A stretch of 64,000 bases of DNA, taken from assembly GCA_001643675.2 (NCBI GenBank), contig LSRY02000064.1:62001-126000 (forward strand). The letters are read 5' to 3'. A model generated the notes under the pieces. It was given only the letters and a program-made list of their open reading frames with translations, was not told the DNA's origin and searched no databases. This document shows, piece after piece, positions 53,965 through 62,463 of the stretch; within the stretch, counting starts at the first letter, position 1; the number at the start of each line of letters is the position of its first letter. Made by a program: the position numbers and the translations under genes. Origin of the DNA: Monocercomonoides exilis (lineage: Eukaryota; Preaxostyla; Oxymonadida; Polymastigidae).

Positions 53965-55918
53965 CTCTTCTTCCTCTTCTTCCTCTCCTTCTTCTTCTTT
54001 CCCTCATTCAACAAAGGCAATTGGCAGAACACAAACAGGACAGCTTTCTCATCTGAGTCAAAATCGCCCTTCAACAGCCAGAAGCAACTTGGAGATTGTT
54101 CATAATTATTCAGATAGCTTTGATGAAGAGGACGAAGATGAAGAAGGTGATGATGAAGATGATGAAGATGATAATGATGTTATTGATGAAGAAGAAGATG
54201 ATGGCAGAACGAAAGAAGATGGTACTGAATGTGAAGAAGATGAAGATGAATTCCAAGCGAAGAAAGGAAGAAGTCGATATCAAAACCTGAAAAAACAAAA
54301 GAAGAAGGAAGCTTCATCATCATTTCCATTTTCCTCTTCCTCTTCTGCTTCTTCCTCTGCTTCAACTTCAACCTCTTCTTCTTCCTCTTATAACCCCCAA
54401 AACTATCCTTTGCCTCCTCCAGTAGCAACCTCTGCCTCTCTTCTGCGTGCCCTCCATCGCATCTATCGCATTACAAAAGGCGAATCTGCCCCGTTTTTTT
54501 TGGCTGAGCCAGCAGTCTGTGTGACAATGGAGATGCCGAGGAGAGAGGTGGAAGAGGTGGTGATGAAGGAGAGGGAGGAGAGAGAGAAGGAGAAGGAGAG
54601 GGAGAAGATAAAGGAAGAAGAAAATAAAGAAGGAGAAGGAGATGAAGGAGATGAAGGAGATGAAGGAGAAAGAGAAAACAGAAAAGAAGCGGAAGAAAAA
54701 GAAAGAGAAGAGAAATATCGCAAAATCAGGCATCAGATATTTCTGTATCATCGGCAGCGCTGGCAGGAAGCGAAGGAGAAAGAGTGTTTAGCGAGGGAAG
54801 AAGAGCTGAAGGAGAAGAACGACAAGTATTCGAGATTTCAGAGGTGGCTCAAGAATCAGAGGAGGAAGAAGCCAAAAGAAGTGGATATGTCGCATCCAGT
54901 GCATTTGTATCCGAAGGGGACGAAAAAGAGGAAAGATGAGAGAGGAAGAGAAAGAACGAAGGAGAAGGCAGCGATCGGCTGCGAGGGAGAAAAAGAGAAA
55001 GAAAGAGAGAAGGAGAAAGAAGAATGGGAAGAAGAAGCGAAATTGGCAAAGGAAAGAGATTATTTGCTGTCGCAGTGGCTTTGCTGGCCTGTTTTGTGCT
55101 ATTCATTCACATTTGTGTCGACGCTGCCTTCGTTCTACTTTCCTTACTCACTTGCAGAACAAACACCAAACAGCCAGAAGAAAAGCAGACATCAGATGAA
55201 ATGGAGGAATTATAGTGCTTCTTCTTCTTCTTCCTCTTCATCATCTTCCTCAGCATCATCATCATCTTCTTCATCAGGTTATCACAGTCACACAAATACT
55301 AAATTCCACTGGCCATTGATTGGACTATCAGCTGAGCCATTGTCTATTCCCTCAAAATCTCTTACTGGCCCAACTGCTCATTCACCAAGCATTGCAAAAG
55401 TTGCCAACAATGAAAAAGAGAACTATCTCTCAAAAGTGAAAGAAAACACACATTTGACAGAAGATGAGAAAGAAAAGCGTTTGAAACAGACAAAAGCTGA
55501 TGAGACACACGAGGATCCATCAACATCACCCACATCTGCAACACATCCTTCTCCTCCTTCTCCTCCACCTCCTTCGCTTTCTCAGACACCTGAGCTGCTC
55601 CCAGTATCGTCTCCAACTGCTCTGCCTTCTTTGCCATCTCCTCCCTTTTCTCCTCTTCCTTCTCTGCCTTCCTCACCTTCTTCACCTTCTTCACCTTCAC
55701 GCTACCCACCCTTGTCATACACCCCACCACTTCAGCACACACACTCACATACACACTCACTCATCTTCTCAATGGAAGTGGCACCTCGCAATGCTACTTC
55801 CTGCCAAGTATCAACGTCATCATCAACGTCATCATCATCAATTTCATCATCATCATCTTCTTCTTCTTCTTCCTTGTCTAACTTAGCAGATTCTACATTA
55901 TCGGATCATCCAACTTGA
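44834..55918 (+). CDS. Giant Ser-rich beta-helix surface membrane protein (3694 aa, intronless)
   Basis: The ATG at 44834 opens a signal peptide (IHFIFLTTAIHLFCSFFSYV), cleaved before RAEDDQ. The ectodomain has beta-helix rungs and two module starts, CDSPENACRSLAHV (about residue 50) and CGRQYDPCETLTEAI (about 890), diluted by poly-Ser, including 46 consecutive TCT codons at 48491-48628. A membrane-proximal module at about 1522-1652 (SIWLLNDGCEVTGERKEAGE, TLFIPQLSRI) resembles the receptor-like protein at 30-36 kb. A TM helix lies at about 1875-1898 (NIVIIIASAAAGVALAASVV). The cytoplasmic half of about 1800 residues is charged, with ordered-looking islands: KKRDWLLRGQYNVQELTDMD, FASLAKGTKNYSHLIE, KMDKIMALKRRMWGVSEKEM and LLRALHRIYRITKGESAPFF. 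Near 3415-3445 there is a second hydrophobic stretch, WLCWPVLCYSFTFVSTLPSF. Function unknown. Confidence 0.85.
48491..48628 (+). repeat. Perfect (TCT)46 microsatellite, in frame
   Basis: 138 bp of uninterrupted TCT starting right after a GCT codon and ending at CAT. Read as 46 serines in the 11-kb ORF. The opposite strand reads as poly-Arg/Glu/Lys and is not coding. Confidence 0.95.
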
Positions 55919-57774
55919 AATAATTCTATAAAATAAGCAATGCTTCAATTATTATTAACTTTAATGCGTTGATAGGAATATGCTTGGCATGTTTTTTTAC
56001 AATCAGTTTTTAAAAGCACGGTTTAATTTCGATGTTGTTACAGTCGATAACTGCTGCTTTTTTCAACATCAACATTGGTTATTTATTTTTGTGTTGATAA
56101 TCAGTAACATTTAACTTTTTTTGATTTTTGTATTTGGGTATGCTTAAGTATGAGCATGTTACTTGATTTATTCTTGTTTCTTTATCACATTATGATTATT
56201 AATAAATTGTATGTTAGATTCTTTCGATTGCTATTCTGCTCTTCATCATCTTTTATTATTATTATTATTAAATTTACATTGAGTTCCGGATAAATGCGAC
56301 ATCTTTCCTTTTGATGATTCATCTTCGTGTTGATAAATTAAAACTATTAGAATCTTCTATTTTTTTGCTTGCATATTGTGATAATATTCATTAAACTGTT
56401 TCTGATATTGTACTGTTTTCTTCTTTGATATACATTGTAATTAACGAGATGTATCTTGAGGATTGTTGATTTGACAGTCAATTTTTTTGTTTAGTATTAA
56501 ATGTTATCGATAAAATATTGTCTTTTATTATTATTATTATTATTTTTCTCTGCAAATTTCTTGTTTCTTTTTTAATTGAAAGCTAAATTATTTCTTTTTT
56601 TATAATGTGTTTGATTTAATTAATTTTATTAATTTTATTGAATAAATATTTACAGTGCATTGGCACTTGTTTATGTTATGTGTTGAAAGATGTTACATTT
56701 TAACGAGCAATTTTTTATTTCAATGGTTATTTAATTATTATTTACTTGTATTGACAACTTATCAACCAAGCTATATTAGTATTGAATGTAATTTGTTTCG
56801 ATAATTTCATTTCTTCATTTTTCAGTTAATTAAAATAAAATTATTCAAAGTGAGGCTTTAATCCGAAATGTATTTTTTCTATTCAAACGGTGAAAAATGA
56901 CTACAATAAAGCTGTTTTCTTTTCATTCATCAACAAGAACTTTCTGATAAATAATAACAACATTCAATAACTGAATGATAACATCTTTCTTCTATATCGA
57001 GAAATGATGTTCATGTTGCTCATTCAAGAAAAAAAATTCTTTTCTGGGTTTTTGTGAATAACAAGTGAATTTCAGGAAGAAAACATGTTTGAAAAAAGTA
57101 ACTATCCAACGTGAAATCTTATTTGTTTCAAAACCTTGAGTAAATAAATATTTTGTGAAACAAAAAATAGACACAAATAATTTGGACTCTTTCTAAAAAT
57201 GTATTTCTTAAAATTAAATTGTCAACTTTTTTAAAGATGAATAAAAGAAAAATAAAATTCCAAACAAAGCTTGATATTTGACCAGATCGGCATATGCTTC
57301 ATGAATACGATTTTATACATTAAAATAAACAATTACCAAACTGAAAAACTTTGCATTTTCAAATGAAAAAAATGAAAACATGAAAAAAATGATACTCAAG
57401 TGTAATTAAACTTCTCTAAAAATAAAAATATTTAAAAATAAATTAAAAATGAAAAAAAATAAATTGCTCACACTCGAAAAAAATTGATTTGATGAGATAT
57501 ATTACAATAATCAAAAGAAAAAAAGCAGTTAAGTCCTTTTCTTTTGACAAAATTTTGAAAAAAATTACAAGAATAAAGGTGAAAGGTGAAAAATATCAGA
57601 AAAATATTCTTTGAAAACATTAATCAAACAAAAAAATTCAACAGAAATTTGAAAGAATCAATAACACTCAAATAATATAACATTAGTCATAATAAAAAAA
57701 AATTTCTGGTATTTTTTTTAAAAAAATTTTTTTTTCGTTATTTCTCATTTCCCCATAAGTTTTGAAAAAATGAC
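55919..57774. other. 1.85-kb gene-free AT-rich region
   Basis: Between the 11-kb ORF and the Ras gene. TTA/ATT trinucleotide runs near 56255-56275 and 56525-56545. The ORF at 56992-57174 has no support. No RNA gene recognised. Confidence 0.55.
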
Positions 57775-58743
57775 TCAAAAAAGAAAACAAAATTTTGGAG
57801 GCTTTGGTGGAGGATCCCGCTCCTTTCTTATTTCTCTGACAAGCGTATGGAACGCTTCTGTAACATTCACTCGCTCCTTTGCTGATGTTTCAAGAACTTG
57901 ACAACCAAATGACTTTGACTATTTAATTTTCGTTGAAATGACAAGCAATTCATAATGGCAATTTAAAATCATTCACCTTATATCTTATTATTATTTAAAC
58001 ATAAAAGCAAACCATATCTTTCCCCTCTTGAGAAGAAACTTGATGATATTGTGATGGCAAGTCTTGTTTATTCGCGCAAATAACGATTGGAACTTTTTCT
58101 TTTTCTTTAACCGACAAAATGCGATCACGTATTTTTCGAACTTCGTCAAATGAAGGTCTAGAATCTATTGCGTAAACCAAGATAAATCCATCGCCATTTA
58201 ATATGTACTTATTACGAATAAGCCAACACATCAAAAGAATTTTTAAAGTCAGTTATTAAATAAACAAAATTTTTATTTCCAACAAACATTATCCTGAAGT
58301 CCTGTAAATTCTTCTTGTCCAGCCGTGTCAAGAATATCAAGATAAACTGTTTTATCATCAACTGTCGTTTGCATCCGATATTGATCCTCTTAAATATTAC
58401 AATTGTTAAAATGTTTTATCGTAAAACGATTCAATTCAATAAATTTCACACCAACTGTTGGATCATATTCAGGAATAAATTTTTTCTAATAATTATATTT
58501 TTTTTAGCAAATTGTTATATAAAAACCCGAAAATTATACATAACCAAAGAAAAAGAGAAGAACAACGCAAACCATAACAAATTGTATCGCAATGTTTGAT
58601 TTTCCAACGCCTCCACCACCTAAAATAACCTAAAAGAAACATTTCAAAGAAAATACCATGATAGCACAAATATCGCAAGCAGCCCCTCATGCAAATTCTA
58701 TAAGAGGAGGGAAAATACAAACAATTTTCATATCCATTGTCAT
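57775..58743 (-). CDS. Ras-family small GTPase with CaaX box (183 aa, 6 exons)
   Basis: Exons in transcript order are 58743-58723, 58629-58573, 58485-58452, 58388-58288, 58207-58013 and 57918-57775. G1 is GGGGVGKS. The effector region is KKFIPEYDPTVEDQYR (Thr of switch I kept). G3 is DILDTAGQEEF (catalytic Gln kept). Then come NGDGFILVYAIDSRPSFDEV, G4 NKQD and G5 ETSAKE. The C-terminus is FHTLVREIRKERDPPPKPPK then CFLF, a CaaX box predicted for prenylation, probably geranylgeranyl because X is Phe. It therefore belongs to the Ras/Rap branch, not Rab or Arf, and acts as a membrane-anchored signalling switch. The exon 1 start is ATGACAATG; the downstream ATGs are also in frame. Confidence 0.9.
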
Positions 58744-59054
58744 TGCAAATATTCTTGTTTATAATTTTTGTTTATTTTGATCTTACCATAAAAAATTTCG
58801 AGTTTGTGATTTGAGGTTTTTGCAATTTTCGCGTACTTGATGATCTTTGTGTTTTAATGAACAAAGAAATGAAAAACTGATGAACAGTAGCTTTTATTTT
58901 ATAGAAAAGAAGCTTTTATTCAACTACTATATAAAAAAAAGATTTAACAAGAACAACTGAATTTATTTCTTTTTTAGAATTATGGATAAAAATTGCAATA
59001 AAAACTGAAGAATAATTGAGAAAAATAAATGATCTAATGTAAGCTTCTTTAATA
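58744..59054. other. AT-rich spacer
   Basis: 311 bp upstream of the Ras gene and downstream of the GH92-like gene. No feature seen. Confidence 0.5.
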
Positions 59055-61988
59055 TCACACTCCCTGCCACCCGTTGTTTGGATGTGGTCCAAGCACAACA
59101 GTCATATTGCCTCCTTTCTTCATCAGTGAGGTGTCAATTGTTGGCTGAGTCCAATTCTGCTCATTGACAGATACACTCTGAATGTAGTGGTTTGTCCTGT
59201 CCTTCAGATTCTGTGCTGCAATCACAAAAGTCGACGCATTCTCTCTTTTCTTGCTATTTTCATTGGTATTTTGCTGTTCATTTCTGCTTCCTTCCTCAAA
59301 AGTGATGGTAACTTTCTCAAACAGCGGGGCTGTTATATCCATGTCAACTGCTCCTCTTTCCCTCCCTTTTTCTCCGAGGCCAATGAGCGTACTGACACAC
59401 GGGGCAAACACAGAAGGAGAGTTGTATGAGCTCCAAAGACCCATCAGATCATTGCGATACGTCCGACGCAGCCGCCTTCGCAGTTGGCGCTGTGACTGTG
59501 CAGCAAGGCGGGAAAAGAGGAAAGATGATGATGAGGAGGAGGAAGATGATGATGAATCAGAAGAAGAAGAAGAAGATGATGATGATGAAGCATTTTCTTT
59601 GCCTTTTCTTTCAGCTGAAGAAAACATTGTTTCAGGCAAGTCGAGCAAAGAAGCAAATACGAGTGGGATAACCTTATGCTGTGCGTCATATCCAATTTGC
59701 CCTCCCTTCGGTGAATACAAAGGACGATACGTGTCTCTTCTCTCTTCTCTCTTCTCTGCTTTTTCTGCTTCGTTGACAGGAAATCCCATCTCATTAGCCT
59801 GCTTTCTCCTTTTCTCCCTCAGCTCCTCTTCAGACACCCACTGCCTTCTCCACTCCTCCTCAAAGAAGAAGGGCAGCATCGGGTCTAAAGGCGGGTTGTT
59901 TATCAGCGCCATCACTTCTTCGCTCAGCTCGGCAGCAGAACCAAACAGAAGTGGAGCGAATTTTGTGATGTTGCTGTTGGAGAGAAGTCGAAGTGTGTTG
60001 AACATCTGCTGCTTCCGAAGCTCCCTCTTGTCGTTGAAGAAGAACGAAGGCTTCAGCGAAAATGTCTGTGTGGCTCCATTTCCTTGTTCTTTCTGCTCTT
60101 TCTGCTCTTTCTGTTCTCCATTTGCCTTTGCATTTACATTTGCTTTCGCTTTTGCTTCTGCTTTCTGCTTCTCTGTCTGCACCATTCTTCTCACATCCTC
60201 TCCAATCAGCGCTTTCCCGTTCTTCACAACAGAAACAAGGCTCTCCTCAAAGCTACGGACTTCTTTCTCGTTTCTCAGAACTCCCTTTGCTGAGTTCATA
60301 GCATTCGACATTTTTTTGCTTTTTGCTTCGTTCAATTCAGAAGTCTGTTTGTCATTTATCTCATTCGCTTTGCTGTATGATAGAAGCGCTCTGCTCATTT
60401 CCAGCAAGTTGTCTTCGTCTATAAGCATCTGCATCGCTTCTTCAACCTCTGACAACTTCATCAGCTCTGCTTCTTCTTCTCTCCACGCCTCATCATCTTC
60501 AGCAGCATTTTCTCCTTTTGCATTTGAATTGCTCTGCTCCACTCTTTTTTCAATCTCTCTGCTTAATTCCATCTTTTGGCTCAATTCGCTCCATCTCGTT
60601 TTAATTCCGTTTATTTCATTTCCATTTGCATCCCCCCTTTGCATCCCATGCTTCTTCATGTCACTGAGCCATGCCATCAATTCAACTGCTCTTTCAATTG
60701 GAATATCTTTCTCTTCATTTCTGTCTGCTTCTTCTTTCTTGTTGTTTCCTTCGCTCTTCAGATACGTCCATACTGCCTCTGTCCATCCTCTGCTTCTCGT
60801 AATAAGGTCATTCATTTCTTTTTCTATCTCTTCCTTTTCTTCATCTCCGTTTGCTTGCTGCATTTCCCACTTATCCTTTGCCTTCTCCACATCTGCCAAC
60901 ATCCCCTTTATCACTTTCCTTTCCGTACTTCTGTCGATCAGCCCACGAAGATGATGCAGTCTCCATTCTTCTATCTTTCTATCGCCTTCAATGCTGCTGT
61001 CTTCTGTATTGTCGTTTGATCCCCCATTTGAAGTGTCAAATCGATTGCTGCCTGCAATATCATCTACACTTGTAATCAATTCGTCTTCATTCTTCTCACC
61101 ATCATTGCACTCGCTTTCATCGATAAGATCATCATAAGTCCGATACAATGCAGTATAAAACAATTGCTGATCATCAAAATTTCCGCCTTCCACCTTCACA
61201 TGGCCCAATATCTTGTTCCACTCGGCTTTTGCAATTTCAGAAACACTTTTCCAATCCCATGAATAGAGTTCCTCTGTCGCATGCTTATTGGCCAATGCTA
61301 TATTCTGAAAAGACATTGCATACCGAAACTTCACAACTTTTGTTCCCTTTGAAAACGAAAAAGTTATTGATCGATCATTGTTTTGCTTTGATTCATTTGG
61401 CTGAGGATTTGTATCCAAAAAAAAGTACATTTGCTTTTTAAAACGCATTTCTCCTGATATCTGATTATTTTTTAATTGCAACGTAGGGCCATTGGAGAAA
61501 ATAGTTATATGATTTGGTCCATCATTTTCAAATACCACTTCATATATCCCTCCGTGTTTTGAAGGAGCGAAAAAGGCGTCAACGCCAATTTCTTCCAAAA
61601 ATATGGAATACTTGTATGGTAGTGCCTTTTCAACATCATACATATAATTAACAACAGATGACGGAATTGCTGAATCTCCTGAATGAGGGCAAAAAAGAAA
61701 CGTGTTCTGTTGCTGCATTCCGAAAAATCCCATTGGAACCCCATGAATAAGAACACTCGAAAAATCTTCTCTTTCAGGTCGAACTTTAATAAGCCCATTT
61801 GGAAAATGTGTTATTGGATAAGTTGGAATGCTGACCTTTGGTGAAATAAGACTTCCCAAATACGGATTGACCAAATCTACTGGAGAAAAATCATTTGATG
61901 ATAAATGATTTTCACTGCTAATACTTTTTGTAATAAACTGAAATGCAGTTAAGAAAATAAAAGCAATCATTGATTGATCTTTGAACAT
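59055..61988 (-). CDS. GH92-like secreted protein without a recognisable catalytic core (977 aa)
   Basis: A signal peptide (SMIAFIFLTAFQFITKSIS) is followed by the GH92 alpha-mannosidase N-terminal domain: VDLVNPYLGSLISPK, HFPNGLIKVRPEREDF, YKYSIFLEEIGVDAFFAPSK, FQNIALANKHATEELYSW and DDQQLFYTALYRTYDD. At about residue 290 the family sequence gives way to roughly 550 residues of charged, low-complexity, helical sequence with poly-Ser. It resumes near 846 with NDLMGLWSSYNSPSVFAP, ITAPLFEKVTITFEE, NHYIQSVSVNEQNWTQP and KKGGNMTVVLGPHPNNGW, the usual GH92 end. The (alpha/alpha)6 barrel motifs with the catalytic Glu and paired Asp are not seen, so hydrolysis is doubtful. Perhaps a lectin-like or surface protein. 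Intronless. Confidence 0.72.
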   Translation of the reverse strand: MFKDQSMIAFIFLTAFQFITKSISSENHLSSNDFSPVDLVNPYLGSLISPKVSIPTYPITHFPNGLIKVRPEREDFSSVLIHGVPMGFFGMQQQNTFLFCPHSGDSAIPSSVVNYMYDVEKALPYKYSIFLEEIGVDAFFAPSKHGGIYEVVFENDGPNHITIFSNGPTLQLKNNQISGEMRFKKQMYFFLDTNPQPNESKQNNDRSITFSFSKGTKVVKFRYAMSFQNIALANKHATEELYSWDWKSVSEIAKAEWNKILGHVKVEGGNFDDQQLFYTALYRTYDDLIDESECNDGEKNEDELITSVDDIAGSNRFDTSNGGSNDNTEDSSIEGDRKIEEWRLHHLRGLIDRSTERKVIKGMLADVEKAKDKWEMQQANGDEEKEEIEKEMNDLITRSRGWTEAVWTYLKSEGNNKKEEADRNEEKDIPIERAVELMAWLSDMKKHGMQRGDANGNEINGIKTRWSELSQKMELSREIEKRVEQSNSNAKGENAAEDDEAWREEEAELMKLSEVEEAMQMLIDEDNLLEMSRALLSYSKANEINDKQTSELNEAKSKKMSNAMNSAKGVLRNEKEVRSFEESLVSVVKNGKALIGEDVRRMVQTEKQKAEAKAKANVNAKANGEQKEQKEQKEQGNGATQTFSLKPSFFFNDKRELRKQQMFNTLRLLSNSNITKFAPLLFGSAAELSEEVMALINNPPLDPMLPFFFEEEWRRQWVSEEELREKRRKQANEMGFPVNEAEKAEKREERRDTYRPLYSPKGGQIGYDAQHKVIPLVFASLLDLPETMFSSAERKGKENASSSSSSSSSSDSSSSSSSSSSSFLFSRLAAQSQRQLRRRLRRTYRNDLMGLWSSYNSPSVFAPCVSTLIGLGEKGRERGAVDMDITAPLFEKVTITFEEGSRNEQQNTNENSKKRENASTFVIAAQNLKDRTNHYIQSVSVNEQNWTQPTIDTSLMKKGGNMTVVLGPHPNNGWQGV

Positions 61989-62463
61989 AATTTATTATAT
62001 CAATTGTCAAAGAAATCAAATATGTTCGAGAAGAAAACATTCAAAACAAAATTTGCGCGTATAAAAAACAACATGGCATTATTGAACTCTTTGAAAAAAC
62101 AAAATGTTGTCTGAAGCGGAAAAATCATTTCATTGTTTTCATTAAAATGAATAATTCATCAAATATATTCATTTGATGAAACTGATAGTTTACTATTACG
62201 CAAGTTCATTGCTGTGATGTCATTGACGAGATATGCATCTAATATTAAATTTTTGTTATTTTCATTTGGAAGAAAAAAAGTCCTTTCAAATTTAACGCAT
62301 TAAACATAAACGAAAGGATGAATATTTTTTCTTAGCTTTTCTTTACATGCTTTTAATATATATAAAATCATTATTCAATATGTATCGAGCACGAAAAATG
62401 AATTGTTCCACTTCACATTCATTCGAAAACAAAATGGGGAAAAAAAATTGAAATAAGAAATTT
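61989..62463. other. AT-rich spacer between divergent genes
   Basis: 475 bp between the GH92-like start codon (minus) and the proposed start of the last gene (plus). A/T-rich; both promoters should lie here. No element recognised. Confidence 0.45.

Noticed and set aside
59251..60954. 567-codon ORF on the plus strand opposite the GH92-like gene
   Set aside because: It is rich in Ser/Phe/Leu/Cys, as expected from reading Glu/Lys/Ser codons backwards. The minus strand has the signal peptide and family motifs.
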